Origin: an uncultured Lachnospiraceae bacterium
GTDB taxonomy: Bacteria; Bacillota; Clostridia; Lachnospirales; Lachnospiraceae
Direction: 5' to 3'
NCBI GenBank assembly: GCA_910578115.1
Contig: CAJTPO010000003.1
Span: 124,001-188,000 of the forward strand
DNA length: 64,000 nt
Under the pieces are notes generated by a model. The model searched no databases. It saw only the letters and a program-made list of their open reading frames with translations, and was not told the origin of the DNA. The translations under genes were made by a program, and so were the position numbers. Shown here piece after piece: positions 50,446-58,949 of the stretch (position 1 is the stretch's first letter; every line of letters begins with the position of its first letter).

Positions 50446-51627
50446 TCAGCGATAATCGTCATAATAATCCTTAGTATCCACTATTCTGCCACCTTTTATG
50501 TACACACGCGGAATTCTTTTGCCCAGATCGCAGGCAAGTTCGTAATTAAATCTGCCTGAAAGATCTCCCAGCTCTTCCATCGTGATCTGAAAACCACCGT
50601 CTCTGCCAATCAGCGTCACTTCATCTCCCTCTGCCGCATCCGGGATATCATCCAGTCCCACCATGAACTGATCCATGCAGATTCTGCCCAATACAGGCGC
50701 TCTTTTCCCCCGAATCAGCACATACCCCCTGTTCGACAGGCTTCTTGGATAGCCATCCCCATATCCGACCGGTATCGTCGCGATCCGCATTCTACCAGGT
50801 GTCACATAGGTGCCGCCGTAACTGACCGGCGTCCCTGCTTCTACTTCCTTAATATAAACAATATGGCTTTTCAATGACAACACCGGCTGCAGTGATACAG
50901 GCTCTCTCTCCATTTCCTGCGACGGCCACAGCCCGTACAATGCGATTCCTGCCCTGACCGCATCCATATTAGCCTCCGGAAGTTCCAGAATTCCCGCACT
51001 GTTGGAACAATGCTTCACCAAAGCAGGATGATCTGGAACGCTCTCCACCCGCTCCATAAAGTCCCGGAACAATGCAAGCTGCTGTCTGGACGACGTTTTA
51101 TCCCGTTCATCCGCCCGTGCGAAATGGGTATACATTCCTTCCACCACGATTCCTTCCATGCGAAACGTCTTCTCCACGAATCGAAGTCCGCTCTCATCCG
51201 TTCTGATGCCCAGTCTGTTCATCCCGGTCTCCACTTTTACATGTACTCTGGCCGGTTTTCCCAGTCTTCGAGCACAAGCCGCCAGTTCCTCCAGACTGTC
51301 CTCCCGAAAGACCGTCAACCGTATCTCATTACGGATCAGCTCCTCATAACAGTATGGAAACGCGTGGCCCAGTACCAAAACCGGCTTCTGCAGCCCTGCG
51401 CGCCGCAGAATCACTGCTTCTTCCGCAGTAGCAGTGGCACACCCTGATACGAAATCCATACTTTCCAATTCCCGCCCGATCTGCACCGCCCCATGCCCGT
51501 AGGCATCTGTTTTGATCACCCCGATGATCTTTGTTTCCAAAGATAAGCTGCGACGCATCTGCTCCATATTATTATGTACGGCATCCAGATCGATCGCCGC
51601 ATACACCCTCTGATATTTTTCCATCAT
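50446..51627 (-). CDS. alr: Alanine racemase
   Basis: PLP enzyme making D-alanine for peptidoglycan. 393 residues: YAAIDLDAVHNNMEQMRRSL at the N-terminus, PLP-lysine motif IGVIKTDAYGHGAVQIG (about 37-53), the HCSNSAGIL and RAGIALYGLWPS segments, and the C-terminal catalytic-Tyr region VSYGGTYVTPGRMRIATIPV with GYGDGYPRSLSN. ATG 51627 begins 6 bases after the nnrD stop, with AAAGGAA overlapping the end of nnrD; the open frame extends upstream 41 codons inside nnrD without homology. Confidence 0.96.
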   Translation of the reverse strand: MMEKYQRVYAAIDLDAVHNNMEQMRRSLSLETKIIGVIKTDAYGHGAVQIGRELESMDFVSGCATATAEEAVILRRAGLQKPVLVLGHAFPYCYEELIRNEIRLTVFREDSLEELAACARRLGKPARVHVKVETGMNRLGIRTDESGLRFVEKTFRMEGIVVEGMYTHFARADERDKTSSRQQLALFRDFMERVESVPDHPALVKHCSNSAGILELPEANMDAVRAGIALYGLWPSQEMEREPVSLQPVLSLKSHIVYIKEVEAGTPVSYGGTYVTPGRMRIATIPVGYGDGYPRSLSNRGYVLIRGKRAPVLGRICMDQFMVGLDDIPDAAEGDEVTLIGRDGGFQITMEELGDLSGRFNYELACDLGKRIPRVYIKGGRIVDTKDYYDDYR

Positions 51628-51632
51628 AAAAG

Positions 51633-53195
51633 CTACATTCCTTTCCCTCTGTCCTGTATCTGCGCCACCGCATCTTTCATACTGTCTATCAGATCGGTTG
51701 CCGTCATACATATTTCCGTCCTCTGCTCTGCCGCCAGATCCCCTGCGCACCCATGTAGATATGCCCCCGTGACCGCTGCGTCCATCCCCGGCATCCCCTG
51801 TGCAAGAAATCCTGTGATCATACCGGCCAAAACATCACCGGAACCTGCTGTTGCCATCCCGGCATTGCCTGTTGTATTAATATAACCCTGCAATCCTTTA
51901 CACTGCACCACCACGGTCCTGGCATCCTTGCAGACAATCACACTGCCAAGCCTGTCGCCGAGACGTCTCGGATAATCTGTCAAACCGGCTTTCGCCTGCG
52001 CCGTAGAACAGTCATATAACCTCGCAAATTCCCCCAGATGTGGTGTGAGAATGATTGCTCTGCCCTGTGCTCCTTTCTCCGCCAGGATTCTTTGCAGCCC
52101 GCAATCCCGTGCCAGCAGATTCAACCCGTCTGCATCGATCACCAGCGGCAGATCGCTTTCCTGTACTGCAAATTTTAACAGCTCACCGGCAGTCTCTCCC
52201 ATACCGATTCCCGGTCCGATCAGAATACTGTCCGCCCATGCTGCCGCCTCCTCCAGCGATTCCAGAAATGCTGCCGCCTCCATGGCCGAAGCACCCTCCG
52301 CATAGGTAAGCATCATCGCTTCCGGTAGATACTGCTGCACGATCTCACGGTTCCTGACTTCCGTGACCACCTTGACCATCCCCACACCTGTGAGGAAAGC
52401 GCTCTTCGCCGCCAGCATTGCGGCCCCTGCCATCTGTCTGCTCCCAACGATAAGAAGTGCCTTGCCGAAGGTTCCCTTATTCCCGTCCGCACAGCGCACA
52501 GGAAGAACACCGGGTTCTTTGCCGATATACGTATACCAGTAAGGCTTCTCACCCAGAAAACCATGCTCATCTATCCCCATATCCCTGCAGACAAGTCTCC
52601 CACAGTATGACGTGCCCGGATATAAAATATGACCTGTTTTGCGAAAACCATAGGTCACTGTCAGATCTGCCTGCACGGCATCCCCCATCACTTCCCCGGT
52701 ATCCGCATGGATTCCGGACGGAATATCCACACTGCACACCCAGGCACCGCTTTTGTTGATCCACCTGATCGCATCTTTCCAGATCCCTTCCACATCTCTG
52801 GATAAACCGATGCCAAAGACAGCATCTATTACTATATCATATTCACCTTCCTGTATCCTGCTAAAGATCCCCGCCTGATAAGCCCGCAGAATATCAATCT
52901 GCCTGCGCGTCTCTGTGGAACAACGGCCATGGAAATCTTCCCCCGGCAGAACGAATGTCACCTCGTATCCCTGCAGCATAAGAAGTCTTCCCACCGCCAG
53001 TCCATCTCCACCGTTATTGCCTCTTCCGGCCAGCACCAGCACCCGGCATGGCGCTTTACCGCGCACCAGCTGCAGTTCTTCCACCGTGACAAGTGCCGCA
53101 CGTTCCATAAGCAATAGCCCCGGCACGTGAAACCGTTCTATCGTGTTGGCATCATACCGCCGCATTTCTTCCGCTGTGACCAGATATTGCCTCAT
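51633..53195 (-). CDS. nnrD: Bifunctional NAD(P)H-hydrate epimerase/dehydratase
   Basis: Repairs hydrated NAD(P)H. 520 residues: N-terminal YjeF_N epimerase (VLVLAGRGNNGGDGLAVGRL near 50-69; DAVFGIGLSRDV) and C-terminal ADP-dependent dehydratase (LLIVGSRQMAGAAMLAAKSA, ILIGPGIGMGETAGEL, VIDADGLNLLA, and GSGDVLAGMITGFLAQGMPG). Both halves look complete. AAGGAGAAGAAT precedes ATG 53195. Directly upstream of alr, the common nnrD-alr-mazF order of Lachnospiraceae. Often also named yjeF. Confidence 0.96.
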   Translation of the reverse strand: MRQYLVTAEEMRRYDANTIERFHVPGLLLMERAALVTVEELQLVRGKAPCRVLVLAGRGNNGGDGLAVGRLLMLQGYEVTFVLPGEDFHGRCSTETRRQIDILRAYQAGIFSRIQEGEYDIVIDAVFGIGLSRDVEGIWKDAIRWINKSGAWVCSVDIPSGIHADTGEVMGDAVQADLTVTYGFRKTGHILYPGTSYCGRLVCRDMGIDEHGFLGEKPYWYTYIGKEPGVLPVRCADGNKGTFGKALLIVGSRQMAGAAMLAAKSAFLTGVGMVKVVTEVRNREIVQQYLPEAMMLTYAEGASAMEAAAFLESLEEAAAWADSILIGPGIGMGETAGELLKFAVQESDLPLVIDADGLNLLARDCGLQRILAEKGAQGRAIILTPHLGEFARLYDCSTAQAKAGLTDYPRRLGDRLGSVIVCKDARTVVVQCKGLQGYINTTGNAGMATAGSGDVLAGMITGFLAQGMPGMDAAVTGAYLHGCAGDLAAEQRTEICMTATDLIDSMKDAVAQIQDRGKGM

Positions 53196-53248
53196 ATTCT
53201 TCTCCTTCTTTTCAGGTACATAACAGGCAGGACAGAAGCGTCCGTTTC

Positions 53249-53953
53249 TTACGATTCCGACGCCTCTGCCCTGTTATTTTCCTGCGTTTGTTCCTCTTCT
53301 TCCTGCTTACTGTCCTCTTGTGCAGTTTCCTTTTTACCGCCCCGTCCTGCTTTCGGATCATACTTCATATCAAAGATTTCGATCACCTCCGCCCCGAAGA
53401 TATCATGCATATAGGAATATAATTGATGGTTCATTATCTCCTTTTCCTGTTTACGCACTACCTTCTTCTTCAATTCCCGTCGGATATTCCGGATCCACTC
53501 TTCAATTTCCTCCAGCTCCTTCGTGTTCTCCTGCATTCTCCTGTAGCAGGTCTCCATCGTAGCCAGCATCAGTCTGTTATTCAACTGAACGATCTGCCTC
53601 GGCAGTTCCAGCATCTCCTCTTCGCACTCCTCCAGCTTCTCATTACATTCATTGACCAGCCGCTTGTGCGTCTCCATCTCCTTCTCCATCCTCAATGTAG
53701 CGCCGCTTTCCATCTCATTTGCAAGAAGAACGATCTCATCCATCAGTTTTTTCTTTAATTTTCTGATTTCCCTGTTTTTACTGTTTACTTTACCCTGACG
53801 CTTCAACAGACCATTGAGTTCACATTCCATATCCTTGATCTCAGAAGGACATTCCTGCTGTGTAAAAAGCTGATGCCATTTATGATCCAGCGTAAGGATC
53901 GGAATCTTCTTATCCGCTAAAGCTGTCTGAAATACTTCATCCGTTCTCTCCAT
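53249..53953 (-). CDS. Coiled-coil protein of unknown function
   Basis: 234 residues, highly charged and almost entirely helical. Heptad-like stretches run from about 40 to 175 (NSKNREIRKLKKKLMDEIVL, NECNEKLEECEEEMLELPRQ, ENTKELEEIEEWIRNIRREL), followed by LYSYMHDIFGAEVIEIFDMK and a disordered Glu/Gln-rich tail. No membrane segment or signal peptide. ATG 53953 has GAGAGG about 10 bases upstream. Located between rex and nnrD. Nothing in the sequence suggests a reaction; a structural or scaffold role is the only inference. Confidence 0.78.
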   Translation of the reverse strand: MERTDEVFQTALADKKIPILTLDHKWHQLFTQQECPSEIKDMECELNGLLKRQGKVNSKNREIRKLKKKLMDEIVLLANEMESGATLRMEKEMETHKRLVNECNEKLEECEEEMLELPRQIVQLNNRLMLATMETCYRRMQENTKELEEIEEWIRNIRRELKKKVVRKQEKEIMNHQLYSYMHDIFGAEVIEIFDMKYDPKAGRGGKKETAQEDSKQEEEEQTQENNRAEASES

Positions 53954-53998
53954 AATACGTAAACCTCTCCCCAAATATCTACTGCAACCAGAATCTTC

Positions 53999-54028
53999 GT
54001 AACAGGGAAGCCGAAGGCTTTCTGCTAC
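53999..54028 (-). terminator. Possible weak terminator after rex
   Basis: An imperfect hairpin with inner AGCC-TTC-GGCT and an outer GTAGCAG/CTGTTAC stem just past the rex stop. There is no T tract, so termination is doubtful. Confidence 0.3.
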
Positions 54029-54034
54029 GGATAC

Positions 54035-54667
54035 TTAACTGTCACTTGATGACAGATTATAGGACAATTTCATCAGGCTGTCCGACAGGTGCACACTCTC
54101 CACCTGAATCCCCTGCGGAACATGCAGATCCACATGCGCAAAATTCCATATTCCTTTGATACCGTAGGATACAAGCTGTTCCGCCACTCCCACCGCAGCG
54201 CTTTTCGGAACCGTGAGCACCGCGATATCTATCTCTTTCTCTCTGACGAACCGCTCCATGTCCTCCATCGGGCGTACCGTAATCCCATGGATCTTCGTCC
54301 CCTGGATCGCCGGATCGACATCAAAAATCCCCCGGAAGATAAATCCCCGACGTTCGAAATCCCTGTAGTTTACAAGCGCCTGTCCCAGATGTCCCGCTCC
54401 TACTATGATCAGATTATGTTCTTTATCCAATCCCAGTATCCTGCCGATCTCATCATAAAGATATTCCACGTTATATCCATATCCCTGCTGTCCAAAACCA
54501 CCAAAATTATTCAAATCCTGTCTGATCTGGGATGCCGTCACCTGCATGATATCACTCAGCTCCTGTGAGGAGACTCTCTCGATCCCTTCATCCTTCAATT
54601 CACCCAAATACCTGAAATATCTGGGCAGGCGGCCAATCACAGCCTGTGAAATTCCTTTTGCTTCCAC
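54035..54667 (-). CDS. rex: Redox-sensing transcriptional repressor Rex
   Basis: Senses the NADH/NAD+ ratio and represses fermentation and redox genes. 210 residues: winged-helix DNA-binding domain (GISQAVIGRLPRYFRYLGEL; QIRQDLNNFGGFGQQGYGYN) and Rossmann NADH domain (IIVGAGHLGQALVNY near 88-102), with the C-terminal domain-swapped helix. GTG 54667 is chosen: AGGAGG is 7 bases upstream and the product then starts at the family N-terminus; the frame is open 44 codons further but non-homologous. The promoter (54801-54829) is divergent from that of the ABC-F gene. Confidence 0.95.
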   Translation of the reverse strand: MEAKGISQAVIGRLPRYFRYLGELKDEGIERVSSQELSDIMQVTASQIRQDLNNFGGFGQQGYGYNVEYLYDEIGRILGLDKEHNLIIVGAGHLGQALVNYRDFERRGFIFRGIFDVDPAIQGTKIHGITVRPMEDMERFVREKEIDIAVLTVPKSAAVGVAEQLVSYGIKGIWNFAHVDLHVPQGIQVESVHLSDSLMKLSYNLSSSDS

Positions 54668-54800
54668 CTCGCTGCCTCCTGAGAATATTATAATAAACCG
54701 CTCATCCCCTGTCACTCTGCGACGGGACGGCTTCATTAGACCATACATTTTGACACGGTCAGAACAATAAATATGCTGACCTGTACGCATGGTTACCAAT

Positions 54801-54867
54801 AGTATACAACTGCGTTAAAAAGCTGTCAAACTATCCATTGACAGTTTTGTTATCAGAACGTTATACT
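54801..54867. promoter_or_regulatory. Back-to-back promoters of rex (minus) and the ABC-F gene (plus)
   Basis: Minus: TTGACA (54824-54829), 17 bases, TATACT (54801-54806). Plus: TTGACA (54838-54843), 18 bases, TATACT (54862-54867). The two -35 boxes form the inverted repeat CTGTCAA-n8-TTGACAG. No complete Rex operator (TTGTTAA-n4-TTAACAA) is seen, only TTGTTAT. The 307-bp region 54668-54974 also has a degenerate GC stretch near 54880-54920 resembling hairpin 1 of the repeat family, and nothing else. Confidence 0.75.
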
Positions 54868-54974
54868 GGTTACAGTCCACGGCCCGGCCAGCCGCAAGCT
54901 GTAGCCTATCCGGCCCACGGAAATATGTTTATATCAATATTAAAGCTTGAAAGTTTTGAAAGGCACGATGTATC

Positions 54975-56897
54975 ATGATACTCTCTGTAAGTAATATCCA
55001 TAAATCATTCAACGAGATCCCGGTGTTGAAGAATGTATCTTTTCATATTGAAGACTATGATAAAGCTGCTGTTGTAGGCATAAACGGAGCGGGTAAAACG
55101 ACACTCCTGCGCATCATCATGGGTGAAATTTCCGCTGACGAAGGGATCGTGACCGTCTCCCGTGACAGGAGCATCGGTTACCTCTCCCAGCACGAGGCTG
55201 TTTCCGGTGAGAACACCATCTACAACGAACTGCTGTCCGTCAAACAGGATATCATCGATCTCGAACAGAAAATGCGTTCTGTTGAGCTGCAGATGAAATC
55301 AGCTTCCGGCGATACCCTGCAGCAGCTGATGACCTCCTATGCCAGTCTGACCCACGCTTTTGAATCTGCCAACGGCTACGCCTGCAGGAGTGAGGTGACC
55401 GGCGTTTTAAAAGGTCTCGGCTTTACGGAAGATGAATTTGGCAGATCGGTTGCCACTCTTTCCGGCGGTCAGAAGACCCGTGTAGCACTCGGTAAGCTGC
55501 TCCTGCTCAAACCGGATCTGATCATCCTGGATGAGCCTACGAACCATCTGGACATGTCTTCCATTACCTGGCTGGAAACTTACCTGTTAAACTACAGGGG
55601 AGCAGTGATCATCGTATCCCATGACCGCTACTTCCTCGACCGCATCGCCAACAAAATAATCGAGATCGACAACACGAAAGCCACGGTCTTTACAGGTAAT
55701 TACTCTTCCTACGCCTCCAGGAAGGAAGCGCTGCGGGCCGCAGAATACAGTGCCTATATGAAGCAGCAGCAGGAGATCAAACATCAGGAAGAAGTCATTG
55801 AGAAGCTGCGGTCTTTTAATCGGGAAAAATCCATCCGCCGCGCCGAAAGCCGTGTGAAAATGCTGGATAAGATCGAAGTCCTGGACAAACCCACTCAGGT
55901 ACGCGCCGACATGCACCTTAAGCTGGAACCCAAGTACACCAGCGGCAATGACGTTCTTCGTGTGGAAGATCTGTCGAAGTCCTTCGGCTCCCTTACCCTG
56001 TTCGAACATCTTGATTTTGAGCTGAAAAAGGGCGAACATGTAGCGATCATCGGCGATAACGGAACCGGCAAGACCACAATCCTGAAGATCATCAATGAAC
56101 TGGTCGCTCCCGATACCGGCGAGATTCATCTGGGCAGTAATGTAGCCATCGGATACTATGATCAGGAACATCATGTTCTACATATGGACAAAACCCTGTT
56201 TGATGAGATCTCCGACGACTATCCCACGCTTTCCAATACCGAGATCCGCAACACGCTTGCCGCCTTTCTCTTTACCGGTGAAGACGTGTTTAAGCAGGTC
56301 AAAACTTTAAGCGGCGGTGAACGCGGCCGGGTATCCCTGGCAAAGCTGATGCTCTCCGAGGCCAATTTCCTCATCCTCGACGAACCTACCAATCATCTGG
56401 ATATCCTGTCCAAGGAGATTCTGGAAGATGCCCTGAACGCTTATACCGGCACCGTACTGTATGTATCCCATGACAGATACTTCATCAACAAGACTGCCAC
56501 CCGGATCCTCGATCTAAACCACCAGGTACTGACCAACTATCTTGGCAATTACGAATACTATCTCGAGAAAAAAGACGGACAGTCCGTATATCATAATGAC
56601 AGCAGTCATGACCAGGCCGATCTGCAGAAAGCAGCTTCTGCTCCCTCCGACACAAAACAGGACTGGAAAGCACAGAAGGAACTTCTGGCTGCACAGCGCA
56701 AAAGGGAAAATGCTTTAAAGAAATGTGAAGAATCCATTGAACAGTTGGAACAGCGCAATGCTGAGATCGATCTGCTCATGGCATCTCCCGAGATCTGTAC
56801 CAATGTTGCCAAACTGCAGGAACTCACCCGGGAAAAAGAAACCAACGAAACTACCTTAAATGAACTCTACGAAAAATGGGAACAGCTCTCGGAATAA
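54975..56897 (+). CDS. ABC-F family ATPase
   Basis: 640-residue soluble protein with two ABC cassettes and no membrane domain. First cassette: Walker A GINGAGKTTLLRII (about 35-48), signature LSGGQKTRVALGKLLLL, Walker B LIILDEPTNHLDMSS. The interdomain linker (about 235-315) is charged and helical. Second cassette: GDNGTGKTTILKII, LSGGERGRVSLAKLML, LILDEPTNHLDI. A C-terminal coiled coil (KKCEESIEQLEQRNAEIDLL) follows. Such proteins act on the ribosome, as translation factors or antibiotic-resistance proteins; this one resembles the YdiF/Uup housekeeping type more than known resistance types. ATG 54975 follows GAAAGG at 11 bases. Confidence 0.9.
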   Translation: MILSVSNIHKSFNEIPVLKNVSFHIEDYDKAAVVGINGAGKTTLLRIIMGEISADEGIVTVSRDRSIGYLSQHEAVSGENTIYNELLSVKQDIIDLEQKMRSVELQMKSASGDTLQQLMTSYASLTHAFESANGYACRSEVTGVLKGLGFTEDEFGRSVATLSGGQKTRVALGKLLLLKPDLIILDEPTNHLDMSSITWLETYLLNYRGAVIIVSHDRYFLDRIANKIIEIDNTKATVFTGNYSSYASRKEALRAAEYSAYMKQQQEIKHQEEVIEKLRSFNREKSIRRAESRVKMLDKIEVLDKPTQVRADMHLKLEPKYTSGNDVLRVEDLSKSFGSLTLFEHLDFELKKGEHVAIIGDNGTGKTTILKIINELVAPDTGEIHLGSNVAIGYYDQEHHVLHMDKTLFDEISDDYPTLSNTEIRNTLAAFLFTGEDVFKQVKTLSGGERGRVSLAKLMLSEANFLILDEPTNHLDILSKEILEDALNAYTGTVLYVSHDRYFINKTATRILDLNHQVLTNYLGNYEYYLEKKDGQSVYHNDSSHDQADLQKAASAPSDTKQDWKAQKELLAAQRKRENALKKCEESIEQLEQRNAEIDLLMASPEICTNVAKLQELTREKETNETTLNELYEKWEQLSE

Positions 56898-56908
56898 GAG
56901 CTGTTCCC
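56878..56908. terminator. Bidirectional terminator between the ABC-F gene and icd
   Basis: Perfect 12-bp stem GGGAACAGCTCT (56878-56889) / AGAGCTGTTCCC (56897-56908) with a 7-base loop that includes the ABC-F stop codon. It is followed by TTCTCTGTT on the plus strand and by ATTTTTC on the minus strand, so it should serve both convergent genes. Confidence 0.85.
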
Positions 56909-56933
56909 TTCTCTGTTACGTTATTCCTGCATC

Positions 56934-58142
56934 TTACATGATCTGCTCAAATGTCTCACGGATCGCTTTGATAAACTCCTCGCTGTTCAATACGGTCACA
57001 TCCTGCAGGGAGGTGATCAATGCCAGATCTTTAGTCATTTTCCCTGCTTCAATCGTCTGAACCGTCGCCCGCTCCAGTTTATCGGCAAACGCCATCAACG
57101 CCTGATTGTCATCCAGTTCTCCGCGCTTCCTGAGGGCTCCCGTCCATGCAAAGATCGTTGCCACCGAATTCGTGGAGGTCTCCTCTCCTTTCAAATGTTT
57201 GTAATAGTGTCTCTGTACCGTCCCATGCGCCGCTTCATACTCATAGACACCGCCTGGGGATACGAGCACGGATGTCATCATGGCGAGAGAACCGAACGCC
57301 GAAGACACCATATCGCTCATCACATCCCCGTCGTAGTTCTTACACGCCCAGATAAAGCCACCCTTTGCCTTCATGACACGTGCCACCGCATCATCGATCA
57401 AAGTATAGAAATATTCAATGCCTGCCGCATCAAATCGCTCCTTATATTCGGCATCATAGATCTCCTGGAAGATATCCTTGAAATTATGGTCATATTTCTT
57501 GGAGATCGTATCCTTCGTCGCAAACCATAGATCCTGCTTCGTGTCCAGCGCAAAGTTAAAGCATGCTCTGGCAAAGCTGGCAATGGACTCGTCCATATTA
57601 TGGATTCCCTGCAGAATACCTGCACCCGTAAAGTTATGTATGGTTTCCCGTATCTGTGTGCCGTCCTCTGCTGTAAAAACAAGTTCTGCTCTGCCGGGAC
57701 CGGGCACCTTGATCTCCGTATTCTTATACACGTCACCATAGGCATGACGGGCCAGTGTAATAGGTTTCTCCCAGTTTCTGACGCAGGGTTCTATTCCCTT
57801 TACTACAATGGGAGCCCGGAAAACCGTTCCGTCCAGTGCCGCACGGATCGTACCGTTGGGACTCTTCCACATCTCCTTTAAATTGTACTCCGTCATTCTG
57901 GCAGCATTCGGAGTAATCGTTGCACATTTTACCGCCACACCGTATTTCCTGGTCGCCTCCGCAGAATCCATGGTAACCTGATCGTCGGTCTCGTTGCGGT
58001 GCTCCAATCCAAGATCATAATACTCCGTTTTCAGATCGATATAGGGCAGCAGCAGCTCGTCCTTGATCATTTTCCACAATATTCTTGTCATCTCATCGCC
58101 GTCCATTTCCACAAGGGGCGTTGTCATTGTGATCTTTTCCAT
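56934..58142 (-). CDS. icd: NADP-dependent isocitrate dehydrogenase, homodimeric type
   Basis: Oxidative decarboxylation of isocitrate to 2-oxoglutarate. 402 residues of the eukaryote-like (type II, IDH1-like) family: VEMDGDEMTRILWKMIKDEL (about 11-30), CATITPNAARMTEYNLKEMW, SPNGTIRAALDGTVFR, CKNYDGDVMSDMVSSAFGSL with the metal-binding Asp residues, and EAAHGTVQRHYY. AAAGGAAG precedes ATG 58142. It follows the GntR gene by 77 bases and, with the Re-citrate synthase upstream, forms a short route to glutamate; aconitase is not in the window. Confidence 0.95.
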   Translation of the reverse strand: MEKITMTTPLVEMDGDEMTRILWKMIKDELLLPYIDLKTEYYDLGLEHRNETDDQVTMDSAEATRKYGVAVKCATITPNAARMTEYNLKEMWKSPNGTIRAALDGTVFRAPIVVKGIEPCVRNWEKPITLARHAYGDVYKNTEIKVPGPGRAELVFTAEDGTQIRETIHNFTGAGILQGIHNMDESIASFARACFNFALDTKQDLWFATKDTISKKYDHNFKDIFQEIYDAEYKERFDAAGIEYFYTLIDDAVARVMKAKGGFIWACKNYDGDVMSDMVSSAFGSLAMMTSVLVSPGGVYEYEAAHGTVQRHYYKHLKGEETSTNSVATIFAWTGALRKRGELDDNQALMAFADKLERATVQTIEAGKMTKDLALITSLQDVTVLNSEEFIKAIRETFEQIM

Positions 58143-58219
58143 ACTCTTCTTCCTTTCTCCTGGCCGTTACCAGTATCCGTTTCTCATTGTCAACCATTGT
58201 TCCGGTGTGCTGCAAAACT

Positions 58220-58924
58220 CTATTCAGAACCTGCAGCCTCCTCGCCGTACACCTCATACAACCCGTTCTTCACCATATTTTCATAGGCGTTGAGGATATG
58301 CCTGTTAGCCAGCTGCTCTGCCCTGTCCGCATCCTTCTCCTTGATTGCCTCCATGATCTGCCGGTGCTCATCGTTGGAAGCCCGCCCCCTCGTATTGGTA
58401 GACAGCGTCTTCTGCCTGACCCGCAGAACATACTGATGATAATCCCGCAGCGTATGCTCCAGCATCTTGGAATCGCACGCCTCATACAGAATATCATGGA
58501 ACCGGTTGTCAAGTTCCGCCATCTGATCCATATGTCCCTTCGATGCATGAAAATCCGCCAGATAGATGTTCTCTTCCATCTCCTCCAGCTGCTCCTTCGT
58601 AATCTTCTCGGTGGCCAGCCTGGCACACAATCCTTCCAGCAGTGAACGGATCATATAAATGTCCTTCACATCCTTGGCCGTGATCCCCGTCACGTATGCT
58701 CCTCTGTTGGGCACGATCTGAATCAGACCTTCCAGCTCCAACTGCCGAAAAGCCTCTCTGACCGGCGTGCGGCTCACTCCCAGCTCCTCGCCGATTGCCA
58801 CTTCCTTCAACTCTTCGTGTTCCCTGTACCTGCCGCTCAGGATGTCTTCCCGCAGCTTCTGGAACACTCTGCCGCGCAGGGAATACTTATCATTCACTTC
58901 ATTTTTTAAATCATAATTAGCCAT
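58220..58924 (-). CDS. GntR-family regulator with FCD domain
   Basis: 234-residue repressor of the FadR subfamily. N-terminal winged helix-turn-helix: FQKLREDILSGRYREHEELK and EELGVSRTPVREAFRQLELE (about 48-67). C-terminal all-helical FCD domain with probable metal ligands Asp and His in ELDNRFHDILYE, and His residues in NDEHRQIMEAI and ANRHILNAYENM. It lies 25 bases after the citrate synthase gene and ahead of icd. The palindrome ATTGTATACAAT over the promoter of this operon is a good candidate for its operator, so it probably controls citrate/2-oxoglutarate synthesis in response to a carboxylic acid. Confidence 0.92.
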   Translation of the reverse strand: MANYDLKNEVNDKYSLRGRVFQKLREDILSGRYREHEELKEVAIGEELGVSRTPVREAFRQLELEGLIQIVPNRGAYVTGITAKDVKDIYMIRSLLEGLCARLATEKITKEQLEEMEENIYLADFHASKGHMDQMAELDNRFHDILYEACDSKMLEHTLRDYHQYVLRVRQKTLSTNTRGRASNDEHRQIMEAIKEKDADRAEQLANRHILNAYENMVKNGLYEVYGEEAAGSE

Positions 58925-58949
58925 TTTACTGTCTTATCTCCACTATCAC

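Noticed and set aside
54880..54920. CGGCCCGGCCAGCCGCAAGCTG stretch as a fourth full repeat copy
   Set aside because: Partial likeness to the GC part only; neither the CCAT hairpin nor the GCTGTGAAAG stem is present.
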